A stretch of 64,000 bases of DNA from NCBI GenBank assembly GCA_002256205.1, contig NKIW01000004.1:201802-265801 (forward strand). The letters run 5' to 3'. Made by a program: the position numbers and the translations under genes. How positions within the stretch are numbered: the first letter of the stretch is position 1; each line of letters begins with the position of its first letter. Under the pieces are notes generated by a model. The model had not been told where the DNA came from. It saw nothing but the letters and a program-made list of their open reading frames with translations, and made no database searches. The DNA is from Rhizobiales bacterium PAR1 (lineage in GTDB: Bacteria; Pseudomonadota; Alphaproteobacteria; Rhizobiales; Beijerinckiaceae). Shown in pieces: positions 53,908 to 63,704 of this stretch.

Positions 53908-54684
53908 TTACGATTTATTGCTCCCCGGAACTGGTTTCGCGGGCGCTCCGCCCCCCTGATCTTCTGACGTCGATTTGCTGGCGTCTCCGAGCTTGAAGGC
54001 GCGCCGAATAACAAACCGGGATGCGGAATCGGGTTGTTCAAAAAGAACAAGCGTCTTAGGCGCAAACTTCATCACGCCAGGCTCCTGCATGATGACCTCG
54101 GTTAGGGCAGATGCTGTCCGCTCGGGTTCGGCGTGACGCCCCGTCAATGAAAAATGCGGCCTGAAGGCATCCAGAACAAAAGGATAGCCAAAGCGGTTGA
54201 GGTAGTGACGCTCGCGCTCCGGTAGGGTTGCGGGCTTGCGACGGGCTTTTTCCTGCTCGCTCAAAGGCGCTCGGAAGTGATCGAAGTGCGGAACGACGGC
54301 CGCCTCAAGTGCAGAAAGATCAGGCGCAGGCCCTGCAGGCGCAAGGCAGACAAAGCCCGTGCCATCGGCATAGTGCCGAATCTCGATGCCGAACCGAACC
54401 CCATCAAGGTCTTGACGCTGCGCGACAAAAGCAGTGAGGGCTTCCTCAAGCCCCGCCACGGTCACCCCATCCGCCAGACGAAACGGGGCTTTCAGGGTGA
54501 GATGGAAGCCGTAGCGGCGTGGATCTTCCGTGAGCGCCCGCCAGACGTCCGGGTCGATACCGGGAACTTCCGGGAAGGGCAGATCATGCCCGGTTGCAGC
54601 ATCATAGCCCAGCAAGGCGGAGCCGAGCTGCCACAGTGGTGTGCCGGGCTCCGGCGCAAGATAGATCGCATAGCGTGGCGACAT
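53908..54684 (-). CDS. DUF1045 protein (2H phosphoesterase-like)
   Basis: 258 residues. The two HxT/S motifs of the 2H phosphoesterase superfamily are seen: GFHLTLKAPFRL (His62-x-Thr region) and FRPHFSLTGRH. The start PRYAIYLAPEPGTPLWQLGSALLGYD is typical of DUF1045. Members are often encoded with C-P lyase phosphonate genes, near phnN, but no phn gene is in this window. It lies 4.9 kb from the pst operon, which may be coincidence. ATG 54684 starts the conserved part; upstream codons to 54810 show no similarity. Confidence 0.85.
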   Translation of the reverse strand: MSPRYAIYLAPEPGTPLWQLGSALLGYDAATGHDLPFPEVPGIDPDVWRALTEDPRRYGFHLTLKAPFRLADGVTVAGLEEALTAFVAQRQDLDGVRFGIEIRHYADGTGFVCLAPAGPAPDLSALEAAVVPHFDHFRAPLSEQEKARRKPATLPERERHYLNRFGYPFVLDAFRPHFSLTGRHAEPERTASALTEVIMQEPGVMKFAPKTLVLFEQPDSASRFVIRRAFKLGDASKSTSEDQGGGAPAKPVPGSNKS

Positions 54685-54945
54685 GCGTGTTTTCAGCCCA
54701 ATCAATCGAAGGTTCGCAACCCCGTGCCTACAAGCCTCTGCCTTATTGCGATTCCGGGCATCGACCAAGCCGGGCGGGAATAGACGACCTTGATCAACTT
54801 GAGATGACAACAGTCCCGATCATCAGGAATCGTGGCAATCGGCCGCGATCTTCCCTTGTGTCACGGAAGAGGCTTGACGGGCTCGTCCAGAACAGGCTGA
54901 TATCTTCGGCAAGTCCCGGCGAACGGGCGGCTCGGGGGAAACAAT

Positions 54946-55701
54946 TTGGCGGACGAGTATATTCTGAGCGCCCGGAATCTGACCAAGGAGTTTGGTGGCT
55001 TTCTGGCCGTCAACGATGTCAATCTCGGGGTCAAACGTGGTTCCATTCATGCCCTGATCGGGCCGAACGGCGCTGGCAAAACCACCTGCTTCAACCTGCT
55101 GACGAAGTTCCTTGTGCCGACGCGCGGCACCATTCTTTACAAGGGTCAGGATATCACGGCGATGCAGCCGGCGGATGTCTCGCAGCTCGGCCTTGTTCGT
55201 TCCTTCCAGATCTCGGCGGTCTTTCCGCATCTGACGGCGCTTGAGAATGTGCGCGTCGCCCTTCAGCGCAAGCGGGGCAATTCGTTCGATTTCTGGCGAT
55301 CCAAATCTGTCCTGAATTCCCTCAACGACCGCGCCTGCGCACTGCTGGAGGATGTCGGCCTCACCGAATTCATCACCACAGTTGCGGTCGAGATGCCCTA
55401 TGGCCGCAAGCGCGCACTCGAAATCGCCACCACGCTGGCGCTCGAGCCGGAAATGATGCTGCTCGATGAGCCGATGGCCGGCATGGGCCATGAGGATATC
55501 GACAAGATCGCGGCGCTGATCCGTCGCGTTTCCGCCAACCGGACCATCCTGATGGTCGAGCATAACCTGCAAGTGGTCGCGAACCTTTGCGACACCATCA
55601 CCGTGCTGACGCGCGGCCAGGTACTGGCGGAAGGCGATTACGCCACGGTTTCGCAAAACCCGGAGGTCCGGCAGGCGTATATGGGAGTGGGTCATGGCTA
55701 A
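54946..55701 (+). CDS. livG: Branched-chain amino-acid-type ABC importer ATPase
   Basis: 251 residues. Walker A GPNGAGKT (residues 39-46), then RSFQISAVFPHLTALENV, the degenerate signature MPYGRKRALEIATTLALEP typical of LivG in place of LSGGQ, Walker B MMLLDEPMAGMG and switch VEHNLQVV. It starts with TTG at 54946 after GGGGGAAA. The livF gene overlaps its end by eight bases. It is the first gene of a livGFKHM-type set that imports branched-chain amino acids, amides or aromatic acids. Confidence 0.93.
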   Translation: MADEYILSARNLTKEFGGFLAVNDVNLGVKRGSIHALIGPNGAGKTTCFNLLTKFLVPTRGTILYKGQDITAMQPADVSQLGLVRSFQISAVFPHLTALENVRVALQRKRGNSFDFWRSKSVLNSLNDRACALLEDVGLTEFITTVAVEMPYGRKRALEIATTLALEPEMMLLDEPMAGMGHEDIDKIAALIRRVSANRTILMVEHNLQVVANLCDTITVLTRGQVLAEGDYATVSQNPEVRQAYMGVGHG

Positions 55702-56425
55702 GTCAGAGCTGGCTGATCCGGCATTGCAACCGCTCCTCAAGGTTTCGGGTCTCGAAGCCTGGTATGGCGAATCGCACATCCTGCACGGTGTGAATTTCGA
55801 GGTGCGGCCCGGCGAAGTCGTCACGCTTCTTGGCCGCAATGGCGCCGGCAAGACGACGACCCTGAAATCGATCATGGGCATTGTCGAGAAGCGCAAAGGT
55901 TCAGTTGTCTTCGAAGGCACCGAAACCGTTGGTCTGCCTTCGAACCGGATTGCGCGGCTCGGCATGGCGCTCTGCCCGGAAGAGCGGGCGATTTTCGCCA
56001 GCCTCTCGGTTCAGGAAAACCTGATGCTACCGCCTGAGGTCAAGCCTGGCGGACTCTCAATTGACCGGATCTTCCAGCTCTTTCCAAACCTGAAGGAGCG
56101 CCTCCAGAGCCCCGGCACCAAGCTTTCCGGCGGCGAGCAGCAGATGCTTGCTATCGGGCGCATTTTGCGCACTGGCGCACGGCTTCTCTTGCTGGATGAG
56201 CCGACAGAGGGGCTGGCCCCTGTCATCATCCAGCAGATCGGGCGGACGATTGCCGAACTGAAAAAAGAGGGCTTCACGATCCTCCTCGTCGAGCAGAACT
56301 TCCGCTTCGCCGCGACGGTTGCCGACCGCTATTACGTCATGGAACACGGCAACGTCATCGACAGTTTCGCCAATTCCGAACTCGAGGCCAACATGGACAA
56401 GCTCCATGATTATCTCGGGGTCTAA
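55694..56425 (+). CDS. livF: Branched-chain amino-acid-type ABC importer ATPase
   Basis: 243 residues. LEAWYGESHILHGVNFEVRPGE opens the domain. Walker A is GRNGAGKT, the Q-loop region has GMALCPEERAIFASLSVQENL, the signature is LSGGEQQML, Walker B is RLLLLDEPTEGLAPV and the switch is LLVEQNFRFAATVAD. It partners LivG to energise the LivHM permease. GGAGTGGGTC precedes ATG 55694, which lies inside the end of livG, so the pair is coupled. Confidence 0.94.
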   Translation: MAKSELADPALQPLLKVSGLEAWYGESHILHGVNFEVRPGEVVTLLGRNGAGKTTTLKSIMGIVEKRKGSVVFEGTETVGLPSNRIARLGMALCPEERAIFASLSVQENLMLPPEVKPGGLSIDRIFQLFPNLKERLQSPGTKLSGGEQQMLAIGRILRTGARLLLLDEPTEGLAPVIIQQIGRTIAELKKEGFTILLVEQNFRFAATVADRYYVMEHGNVIDSFANSELEANMDKLHDYLGV

Positions 56426-56488
56426 AAACAACGCGGGGATCACCCCGGTATCGACTGAAGAACCATAAACACCCAAGGGAGTTGAACC

Positions 56489-57706
56489 ATGAAATCGACG
56501 ATGGCCAGACTGGCGCTGATTTCCGCAGCCGCGCTTGTCGCGGGCGCGGCGCTCGCGCAGGATAAATCCGTAAAGCTCGGCAACCTCAATGACATGTCGA
56601 GCCTTTATGCCGACGTCGGTGGCCCCGGCTCCACCATCGCGGCGCAGCTTGCAATCGAGGATTCGGGCCTTGTCGCGAAGGGTTGGAAGATAGATGTCGT
56701 CGGCGGCGATCATCAGAACAAGCCGGACGTCGGCTCGAACATCACCCGCCAGTGGTACGATGTCGATAATGTCGATGTCATTCTCGATACGCCGAACTCG
56801 GGCGTGGCGCTCGCCGTCAACCAGATCACCAAAGACAAGAACAAGGTGTTCCTGAACTCGGGCGCGGCCAGCTCGGATCTCACCGGCAAGGCCTGCACGC
56901 CGAACACTGTTCACTGGACCTATGACACCTACGCGCTGGCGAACACCACCGGCAAGGCCATCGTCAAGAACGGCGGCGACAGCTGGTACTTTCTGACCGC
57001 CGATTACGCCTTCGGCCATGCGCTCGAGCGCGACACCGAAGCGGTGGTTCTCGCCAATGGCGGCAAGGTCAACGGCAAGGTGCGCCACCCGCTGAACACC
57101 GCCGATTTCTCCTCCTTCCTGCTTCAGGCGCAATCCTCGAAGGCCAAGGTGATCGGCCTCGCGAACGCAGGCGGTGACACCACGAATGCCATCAAGCAGG
57201 CTTCGGAATTCGGCATTACCTCGGGTGGCCAGAAGCTCGCCGCGCTGCTGCTGTTCTCCTCGGATGTGCACGCCCTTGGCCTCAACGTCGCGCAGGGCCT
57301 GACCTTCACCGAATCCTTCTACTGGGACCAGAATGACGCGACCCGCGCCTTCTCGAAGCGGTTCCAGGCCCGCAACAAGAACGGCCAGCCGCCGACCATG
57401 GTGCAGGCCGGCACCTATGCCGCCGTGCTGCATTACCTCAAGGCGATGGAAGCCCTCGGCGCCAACCCGCGCGATGGGGCCAAGGTTGTCGCCAAGATGA
57501 AGGAGATGCCGACGGATGATCCGCTGTTCGGCAAGGGTTCGATCCGTGCCGATGGTCGCAAGATCCATCCAGTCTATCTCTTCGAGGTCAAGAAGCCGTC
57601 TGAATCGAAGTATGCCTTCGATTATTACAAGCAGGTGGCGATGGTTCCGGCGGATGAGGCCTTCCGTCCGCTGGCCCAGAGCGAATGCCCGCTGGTGAAG
57701 AAGTAA
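56489..57706 (+). CDS. LivK-like periplasmic ligand-binding receptor
   Basis: 405 residues, Leu/Ile/Val-binding-protein fold. The signal peptide is LALISAAALVAGAALA (cleavage before QDKSVKLG). The mature protein shows KLGNLNDMSSLYADVGGPGSTIAAQLAIEDSG (in parts), VDVILDTPNSGVALAVNQI, a binding-site serine pair in LNSGAASSDLTG and WYFLTADYAFGHALERD. Receptors with this pattern in Rhizobiales can bind aromatic or other carboxylates as well as branched-chain amino acids, so the ligand is open. GGGAG precedes the ATG. A terminator-like hairpin separates it from livH. Confidence 0.92.
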   Translation: MKSTMARLALISAAALVAGAALAQDKSVKLGNLNDMSSLYADVGGPGSTIAAQLAIEDSGLVAKGWKIDVVGGDHQNKPDVGSNITRQWYDVDNVDVILDTPNSGVALAVNQITKDKNKVFLNSGAASSDLTGKACTPNTVHWTYDTYALANTTGKAIVKNGGDSWYFLTADYAFGHALERDTEAVVLANGGKVNGKVRHPLNTADFSSFLLQAQSSKAKVIGLANAGGDTTNAIKQASEFGITSGGQKLAALLLFSSDVHALGLNVAQGLTFTESFYWDQNDATRAFSKRFQARNKNGQPPTMVQAGTYAAVLHYLKAMEALGANPRDGAKVVAKMKEMPTDDPLFGKGSIRADGRKIHPVYLFEVKKPSESKYAFDYYKQVAMVPADEAFRPLAQSECPLVKK

Positions 57707-57731
57707 GCCACTTCTCCAACCTGATCTTCTG

Positions 57732-57760
57732 CGATCCGGCGCGTTGCGCCGGATCGTTTT
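57732..57760 (+). terminator. Hairpin with T-tract between receptor and permease genes
   Basis: CGATCCGGCGC (57732-57742) and GCGCCGGATCG (57746-57756) form a perfect eleven-base-pair stem with a GTT loop, followed by four T's. It looks like a partial intrinsic terminator that keeps receptor mRNA in excess over permease mRNA, a frequent device in ABC import operons. Confidence 0.8.
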
Positions 57761-57782
57761 CAGCTCCGAGGCGGAGACCTTC

Positions 57783-58670
57783 ATGCTAGACCTGATCGGC
57801 ATTTCGTCACAGGCCCTGTTCGGCCAGCTCCTCTTGGGGCTGATCAACGGCTCGTTCTATGCGCTGCTGAGCCTCGGGCTCGCGGTGATTTTCGGTATGC
57901 TGAACATCGTGAATTTCGCGCATGGCGCGCTCTACATGACCGGCGCCTTCTGCGCATGGTTCATGCTTAACGGGCTCGGCATCAATTACTGGTTCGCCCT
58001 TGTGCTTGCGCCACTGGTTGTCGGCGCCTTTGGCGTGCTGATCGACCGGCTGATGCTGCAACGACTCGCCGGACTCGATCACCTCTATGGCCTGCTGCTG
58101 ACTTTCGGTCTCGCGCTGATCATCCAAGGTCTGTTCCAAAACCAGTTTGGCTCCTCCGGGCTTCCCTATGCCATTCCGCCACAACTCACGGGCGGGCAGC
58201 ACCTCGGCTTCATGTTCCTGCCGAACTATCGCGCCTGGGTGATCGTGTTCTCGCTTGTTGTGTGCCTTGCGACATGGTTCGCGATCGAGAAGACCCGGCT
58301 GGGCGCTTACCTGCGCGCCGCGACCGAGAACCCGGCGATGGTGCGCGCTTTCGGCATCAACGTGCCTCTCATGGTCACGTTGACCTATGGCTTCGGCGTT
58401 GCGCTCGCGGCGCTCGCCGGCGTGCTCGCCGCGCCGATCAATCAGGTCCGCCCGCAGATGGGCGCGGATTTCATCATTGTCGTGTTCGCGGTGGTGGTGA
58501 TCGGTGGCATGGGCTCGATCATGGGCTCGATCGTTACCGGCTTCATGCTCGGCCTCATCGAGGGTCTGACCAAGGTTTTCTATCCCGAGGCGTCCAACAC
58601 GGTCGTTTTCGTCATCATGGCCATCGTGCTTCTGATCAAGCCGAACGGTCTCTTCGGAAGGGCCACCTGA
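57783..58670 (+). CDS. livH: Branched-chain amino-acid-type ABC importer permease
   Basis: 295 residues with eight or so hydrophobic segments. LLLGLINGSFYALLSLGLAVIFGMLNIVNFAHGALYM (taken in parts) is the classic LivH N-terminus. TENPAMVRAFGINVPLMVTLTYGFGVALAALAGVLAAP holds the EAA-type loop contacting the ATPase. The end IVLLIKPNGLFGRAT is also typical. It lies in the inner membrane with LivM. ATG 57783 follows GGCGGAGAC. One base separates its stop from livM. Confidence 0.94.
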   Translation: MLDLIGISSQALFGQLLLGLINGSFYALLSLGLAVIFGMLNIVNFAHGALYMTGAFCAWFMLNGLGINYWFALVLAPLVVGAFGVLIDRLMLQRLAGLDHLYGLLLTFGLALIIQGLFQNQFGSSGLPYAIPPQLTGGQHLGFMFLPNYRAWVIVFSLVVCLATWFAIEKTRLGAYLRAATENPAMVRAFGINVPLMVTLTYGFGVALAALAGVLAAPINQVRPQMGADFIIVVFAVVVIGGMGSIMGSIVTGFMLGLIEGLTKVFYPEASNTVVFVIMAIVLLIKPNGLFGRAT

Positions 58671-58671
58671 G

Positions 58672-59691
58672 ATGAGCGCTGCCACCCAGACCGGGCTTAT
58701 CCCTACCGGAGCGGTCCGGCACAACGAGATGAGTGTCTTCTTCGCCATGGCCGCGCTGCTGGCGCTGGCGCCCTTCGGCATCTACCCGTTCTTCCTGATG
58801 CAGGCGATGTGCTTCGCGCTCTTCGCTTGCGCCTTCAACCTGCTGATCGGTTATGTCGGATTGCTCTCATTTGGCCATGCGATGTTCTTCGGGTTTGCGG
58901 GCTATATCGCCGCACACTTCGCCAAGCTCGGCACCATCGATTTCACAATTCCGCTCATCGGCATCGGCCCGCACATCAATCTCGGGCCGATCAACCCGGC
59001 ATGGGCGATCCTGCTGGCGGTCATCGCCTCGGCGATCCTTGGCTTGCTGACCGGCGCACTCGCCATCCGGCGGCAGGGCATCTATTTTGCGATGATCACG
59101 CTCGCGCTCTCGCAGATGATCTATTTCTTCTGCCTGCAGGCCCCCTTCACCCATGGTGAAGATGGCATCCAGTCCGTGCCGCAGGGGCGCTTTCTTGGCC
59201 TCTTCGACCTCTCGCATCAGATGACGATGTACTACGTCGTGCTGGCAATCTTCCTCTTCGGGTTTTTCGCGATTTACCGCACGATCAACTCGCCCTTCGG
59301 GGAAATCCTGAAAGCCATCCGCGAAAATGAGCCGCGCGCGATCTCGCTCGGCTACAAGGTCGATCGGTACAAGCTCGCGGCCTTCGTGCTTTCCGCCGCG
59401 CTGGCAGGCCTTGCCGGCGGCACCAAGGCGCTCGTGTCGCAGAATGCCTCGCTAACCGATGTGCACTGGTCGATGTCCGGCGAAGTGGTGCTGATGACGC
59501 TGCTCGGCGGCATGGGCACGGTGTTCGGGCCAGTCATCGGCGCGGTCGTCATTGTGGCGATGCAGAATTATCTCGCGCAATACGGCCAATGGGTGACCGT
59601 CATTCAGGGCATCATCTTCGTCGCTTGCGTGTTGCTGTTCCGCAAGGGCATCATCGGCGAGATCGCAGCCAAGCTGAAAACAGCATTGTGA
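58672..59691 (+). CDS. livM: Branched-chain amino-acid-type ABC importer permease
   Basis: 339 residues, multi-pass membrane protein. LFACAFNLLIGYVGLLSFGHAMFFGFAGY is the LivM landmark (read in parts), followed by LLTGALAIRRQGIYFAMITLALSQMIYF, the EAA-like FGEILKAIRENEPRAISLGYKVDRYKL and LMTLLGGMGTVFGPVIGA. It is the last gene of the liv set. A bidirectional terminator follows and separates it from the convergent pst operon. Confidence 0.94.
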   Translation: MSAATQTGLIPTGAVRHNEMSVFFAMAALLALAPFGIYPFFLMQAMCFALFACAFNLLIGYVGLLSFGHAMFFGFAGYIAAHFAKLGTIDFTIPLIGIGPHINLGPINPAWAILLAVIASAILGLLTGALAIRRQGIYFAMITLALSQMIYFFCLQAPFTHGEDGIQSVPQGRFLGLFDLSHQMTMYYVVLAIFLFGFFAIYRTINSPFGEILKAIRENEPRAISLGYKVDRYKLAAFVLSAALAGLAGGTKALVSQNASLTDVHWSMSGEVVLMTLLGGMGTVFGPVIGAVVIVAMQNYLAQYGQWVTVIQGIIFVACVLLFRKGIIGEIAAKLKTAL

Positions 59692-59695
59692 AAAT

Positions 59696-59724
59696 AAAAA
59701 ATCGGCCCCGAGAGGCCGATTTTT
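59696..59724. terminator. Bidirectional intrinsic terminator between liv and pst operons
   Basis: ATCGGCC (59701-59707) pairs with GGCCGAT (59714-59720) over a six-base loop, with an A-tract on the left and a T-tract on the right. It can end livM transcription on the plus strand and pstB transcription on the minus strand. Confidence 0.88.
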
Positions 59725-59753
59725 GCATTTCCAAAACGGTGGTTTAGCAAGCC

Positions 59754-60605
59754 TCAGCCGAAGCGGCCGGTTACATAATCCTGCGTCTGCTTCTTGCCGG
59801 GATTGAGGAAGATGTTGTTCGTGGTGTCGAACTCGATCACCTCACCGAGGTACATGAAGGCGGTGTAAGCCGAAATACGAGCCGCCTGCTGCATGTTATG
59901 CGTCACGATGACGATCGTGAATTCCGATTTGAGTTGTTCAAGCAGGTCTTCGATCTTGCCGGTCGAGATCGGATCGAGCGCCGAGGTCGGCTCGTCGAAA
60001 AGAATGACTTCCGGTTTCTGGGCAATGGTCCGTGCGATGCAGAGGCGTTGCTGCTGACCGCCCGAAAGGCCCATGCCGGACATCTTGAGCTTGTCTTTCA
60101 CTTCATCCCAGAGGGCCGAGCGACGCAGCGCCGCCTCGACGCGATCATCCAGCTCGGACTTCGCGGGCTTCTCATAGAGCCGGATACCGAAAGCGACGTT
60201 GTCATAGATGGACATCGGGAACGGCGTCGGCTTCTGGAACACCATGCCGATGCGCGAACGCAATTCATTGATGTCGATGCCATTGCCGATGATGTTCTGG
60301 CCATCCAGCAGCACTTCCCCGGTCGCGCGCTGCTCGGGATAGAGCGAGTAGATACGGTTGAAGATCCGCAGCAAGGTCGACTTGCCGCAGCCCGAGGGGC
60401 CGATCAACGCCGTAACATGGCGATCCCGGAAATCGAGATTGATGTTTTTGAGCGCCTTGTGCTCGTTGTAATAGAAGTCGAGCCCCTTCACGGCGATACG
60501 GACAGACGCGGCGCTGTTGTGCGTCTGCAATCCAGGTTCGAGCGTGGCCAGCATGGTCGGGTTTCCTTGGGTCCGGGCTTCTTGGGTCCGTGAAGTGGTA
60601 CTCAT
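59754..60605 (-). CDS. pstB: Phosphate ABC importer ATPase PstB
   Basis: 283 residues. [21 protein letters not shown], Walker A GPSGCGKS (69-76), the PstB-specific [21 protein letters not shown] and [20 protein letters not shown], signature [16 protein letters not shown], Walker [14 protein letters not shown] and [13 protein letters not shown]. It powers high-affinity phosphate uptake through PstA/PstC. ATG 60605 overlaps the pstA stop (ATGA). An internal ATG at 60554 after AAGGAAA would give a 266-residue form closer to the usual length. No phoU follows; the liv terminator lies 30 bases beyond. Confidence 0.96.
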   Translation of the reverse strand: MSTTSRTQEARTQGNPTMLATLEPGLQTHNSAASVRIAVKGLDFYYNEHKALKNINLDFRDRHVTALIGPSGCGKSTLLRIFNRIYSLYPEQRATGEVLLDGQNIIGNGIDINELRSRIGMVFQKPTPFPMSIYDNVAFGIRLYEKPAKSELDDRVEAALRRSALWDEVKDKLKMSGMGLSGGQQQRLCIARTIAQKPEVILFDEPTSALDPISTGKIEDLLEQLKSEFTIVIVTHNMQQAARISAYTAFMYLGEVIEFDTTNNIFLNPGKKQTQDYVTGRFG

Positions 60606-61492
60606 TTGCTGCCCCGCACAAGGCGGCGCGCGACGGTCGAAATCAGCAGAATGGAGGCCGTGATGATCAGAGAGCCCGCCCATGCGAGTTGCTGCCAGTT
60701 GTCATACGGCGCGGAGGCGAACTGGTAGATCGTCACCGGCAGGTTTGAAACACCGCCAAGCAGAGTCGGCGAGAACCAGAAAGAATTGTTCAGTGCTGTA
60801 AAAATCAGCGGTGCGGTTTCGCCGGCGATGCGGGCCAGCGCGAGAAGAATGCCCGTCACCATGCCAGCCTTTGCCGCGCGCCAGGTGATCGAGGTGATCA
60901 CGATGGAGGGGGGCGCCCCGAGCGCCGCACCCGCTTCGCGCAAGGAAGCCGGGACCAGCCGGAGCATGTCCTCGGTCGTACGAACAATCACAGGGATCGC
61001 GATAATCCCGAGCGCGACGCCACCAGCCCAGCCGGAATAACCGCCGAACGGTTCGACGAGGATGACGTAGACGAAGAGGCCGATCAGGATCGATGGTGCA
61101 GAAAGCAGGATGTCGTTGATGAAACGGATCAGATTGGCGAGTTTCGAACTCCCGCCGTATTCTGCGAGATAGGTTCCTGCGAGCACGCCAATTGGCGTGG
61201 CGATCGCGATGCCGAGGAAAGTGAGGATAATCGACCCCACGATGGCATTGGCAAGGCCACCGCCTTCCGTGCCCGGCCCCGGTAAGGTTTGCGTGAAGGT
61301 GGCGAGCGAGAGCCCGCTGACGCCTTTCACAATGAGCATGCCGAGGATCCAGAACAGAACCGTCACCGCCATGAGCGTGAAACCGGCGGCGATGATCCTC
61401 ATCATGCGATCCGCGACGCGGCGCGCCTTGCGAACGCGGCGCACGCGCGGCTGCGGTGCAGGCTGAAGCAGGGGAATCACTGTTTCGGACAC
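60602..61492 (-). CDS. pstA: Phosphate ABC importer permease PstA
   Basis: 296 residues, about six transmembrane segments. A basic N-terminus ([17 protein letters not shown]) precedes the first helix [17 protein letters not shown]. Family landmarks are [37 protein letters not shown] (in parts), [20 protein letters not shown] and the ATPase-contact loop [24 protein letters not shown]. The gene starts 13 bases after the pstC stop and overlaps pstB. Confidence 0.95.
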   Translation of the reverse strand: MSETVIPLLQPAPQPRVRRVRKARRVADRMMRIIAAGFTLMAVTVLFWILGMLIVKGVSGLSLATFTQTLPGPGTEGGGLANAIVGSIILTFLGIAIATPIGVLAGTYLAEYGGSSKLANLIRFINDILLSAPSILIGLFVYVILVEPFGGYSGWAGGVALGIIAIPVIVRTTEDMLRLVPASLREAGAALGAPPSIVITSITWRAAKAGMVTGILLALARIAGETAPLIFTALNNSFWFSPTLLGGVSNLPVTIYQFASAPYDNWQQLAWAGSLIITASILLISTVARRLVRGSK

Positions 61493-61505
61493 GTTCGTGT
61501 CTCCC

Positions 61506-62489
61506 TCAGTAGCGCTTCACGCGGGCCACAAGCAGCCGCGCGATGACAAGAACAACGAACGTGACGAAAAACAGGATGCACCCGAGTGCGATCAGCGCAT
61601 TGAGTTGCAAGCCGATCGCCTCGTTGAACTCATTGGCGATGCGCGAGGCGATGGTTGAGCCGGGGTCCATGATCGACGCCGAGAGTCGGTTTGCATTGCC
61701 GACGACAAAAGTCACGGCCATGGTTTCGCCAAGGGCCCGCCCGAGGCCGAGCATCACGGCGCCGATGATCGAAATCCCGGCCTGCGGCACCAGAACATAC
61801 CGCACGACCTCCCATGTCGTCGCGCCGATACCATAGGCACTCTCGCGCAAGACCGAGGGGATCTGTTCGAGCATATCCCGCGTGATCGAGGCGATGAACG
61901 GGATGATCATGAAGGCGAGAATGAACCCTGCCGAGAGAATCCCGAGGCCCGAAGGTGAGGCCGCGTAAAAAATCGTCCCGACAACCGGCATACCCTCGAC
62001 AATCCGCGAAACCGGCTGCTGCACATAGGTTGCGAACAACGGCACGAAAACGAAGAGGCCCCACATGCCGTAAATGATCGAGGGCACGGCTGCGAGAAGC
62101 TCGATGGTGGTAGCCACAGGCTGCTTGAGCCAGGGCGGGGCCAACTGGGTGAGATACACCGCAATGCCGAGCGAGAGCGGAAGGCCGATCACCAGCGCGA
62201 TCACCGCCGTCGAAAGTGTGCCAACGATCGCTGGCCAGGCGCCATATTTATCGTTCTGGGTATCCCAGACGCTGGACGTCAGGAAGCCGAACCCCATCTC
62301 GCGGAAGGCCGGCCAACCGCCAACGATCATCGAAATCATGATCCCTGCGAGCAGCACCAGAACCAAAAGCGCTGCGATAAAGCTGGCATTGCGAAAAATC
62401 GGGTCGAACAAGCCACCGGATACCCCGCGATGGACTGACGCTCGGTTCGCGACCGTCTGGTCCTTCAGTGGACCCATGTTGGCACCCAT
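61506..62489 (-). CDS. pstC: Phosphate ABC importer permease PstC
   Basis: 327 residues. [26 protein letters not shown] is the first membrane helix. [54 protein letters not shown], the EAA-type loop [22 protein letters not shown] and [21 protein letters not shown] (all in parts) are characteristic of PstC. Starts: ATG 62489 is used, preceded by GGGGGATGACGAG; GTG 62504 and ATG 62477 are alternatives. Confidence 0.95.
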   Translation of the reverse strand: MGANMGPLKDQTVANRASVHRGVSGGLFDPIFRNASFIAALLVLVLLAGIMISMIVGGWPAFREMGFGFLTSSVWDTQNDKYGAWPAIVGTLSTAVIALVIGLPLSLGIAVYLTQLAPPWLKQPVATTIELLAAVPSIIYGMWGLFVFVPLFATYVQQPVSRIVEGMPVVGTIFYAASPSGLGILSAGFILAFMIIPFIASITRDMLEQIPSVLRESAYGIGATTWEVVRYVLVPQAGISIIGAVMLGLGRALGETMAVTFVVGNANRLSASIMDPGSTIASRIANEFNEAIGLQLNALIALGCILFFVTFVVLVIARLLVARVKRY

Positions 62490-62560
62490 CTCGTCATCCC
62501 CCACGCCAAAGGCTGGCTTCTACAGCAGGTCATGCGATTGACCTCACTTCAAGACACGAT

Positions 62561-62593
62561 CCGGGTGAGGCCCGCATCAGCGACCCCACCCGG
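62561..62593 (-). other. Weak inverted repeat between pstS and pstC
   Basis: CCGGGTG (62561-62567) and CACCCGG (62587-62593) could pair over a 19-base loop in the pstS-pstC spacer (62490-62611). Without a T-tract it is at most an RNA-processing or stability stem that favours pstS expression. Confidence 0.3.
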
Positions 62594-62611
62594 GATAGGA
62601 TTGTACAAGCC

Positions 62612-63652
62612 TTAGAAGATCGGCTTGTCCGAGCCGTCAACAATGCTCTTCCAGCTCGCGCGAACCTTGTCCTTCACGTTGGCCGGCAGCGGAACATATT
62701 CGAGGTCAGTCGCCATCGCATCGCCGCTCTTGTAGGCCCAATCGAAGAACTTCATCACTTCCTTGGCCTGCTCCACCTTGTCCGTCTTCTTGTAGACGAG
62801 GATGAACGTCGCCGAGGTGATCGGCCAGGATTTTGCGCCCGGCTGGTCGTTGATGATGATGCCGAAGCCCGGCGCGGCATTCCAGTCAGCGTTGGCCGCC
62901 GCGGCCTGGAAGGACTCGATGGTTGGAGCCGGATACTGGCCGTCCTTGTTCTGGACGAGGGCATAGGAGAGCTTGTTCTGCTTGGCATAGGCGTATTCGA
63001 CATAGCCGATCGAATTGGCGATCTGCTTCACCGAAGCGGCAACGCCTTCATTGCCCTTGCCGCCCACACCGACCGGGAATTGCACCGAGGTATTCGCACC
63101 GATCTTGCTCTTCCAGTCCGCCGAGACGCGGCTGAGATAATCGGTCCAGACGAAGGTCGTGCCCGAGCCATCCGAACGATAGACGACGTTGATGTTGATA
63201 TCCGGCAGCTGGAGGCCCGCGTTGATGCCCGCGATCTTCGGGTCATTCCACTTCTTCACAGTGCCCATATAGATCTCGGCAAGCAAGGTGCCGGTGAGCT
63301 TGAGCTTACCCGCTTCGATGCCGGGAACATTGATCGCGGGGACGAGAGCGCCCATCACGGTCGGGAACTGCAAAAGGCCGGCGGCGTCAAGTTCTTCGCC
63401 CTTCAGCGGCATGTCGGAGGCACCGAAGTCAACGGTCTTCGACTTGATCTGGCGGATACCACCACCCGAACCGATGGACTGATAATTCAGGCCATTGCCG
63501 GTTTCCTTTTTGTAGGCTTCTGCCCACTTGGCGTAGATCGGGAAGGGGAAGGTCGCGCCGGCGCCCGTCATGTCGGCAGCCTGAACCGCGCCAGCTATCC
63601 CGGTCACTGCCAGCCCACAGGACGCGGCGGCGATCATCAGAAATTTGCGCAT
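62612..63652 (-). CDS. pstS: Phosphate-binding periplasmic protein PstS
   Basis: 346 residues. The signal peptide is FLMIAAASCGLAVTGIAGAVQA. The mature protein begins ADMTGAGATFPFPIYAKWAEAY, with phosphate-binding loops GATFPFP, IGSGGGIRQI, FGASDMPLKG and YRSDGSGTTFVWTDYL, all invariant in PstS. It captures phosphate for PstCAB. The ribosome site GAGAGGA precedes ATG 63652 and a Pho box lies 53 bases upstream, so expression should rise in phosphate starvation under PhoB. Confidence 0.97.
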   Translation of the reverse strand: MRKFLMIAAASCGLAVTGIAGAVQAADMTGAGATFPFPIYAKWAEAYKKETGNGLNYQSIGSGGGIRQIKSKTVDFGASDMPLKGEELDAAGLLQFPTVMGALVPAINVPGIEAGKLKLTGTLLAEIYMGTVKKWNDPKIAGINAGLQLPDININVVYRSDGSGTTFVWTDYLSRVSADWKSKIGANTSVQFPVGVGGKGNEGVAASVKQIANSIGYVEYAYAKQNKLSYALVQNKDGQYPAPTIESFQAAAANADWNAAPGFGIIINDQPGAKSWPITSATFILVYKKTDKVEQAKEVMKFFDWAYKSGDAMATDLEYVPLPANVKDKVRASWKSIVDGSDKPIF

Positions 63653-63704
63653 GGAGAAATCCTCTCTTGATCGGTGTGATCTCCCCTGTCCAAACATGTT
63701 CTTT

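Noticed and set aside
56057-57847. 596-codon minus-strand frame
   Set aside because: Antisense to livF and the receptor gene; its residues show no family pattern.
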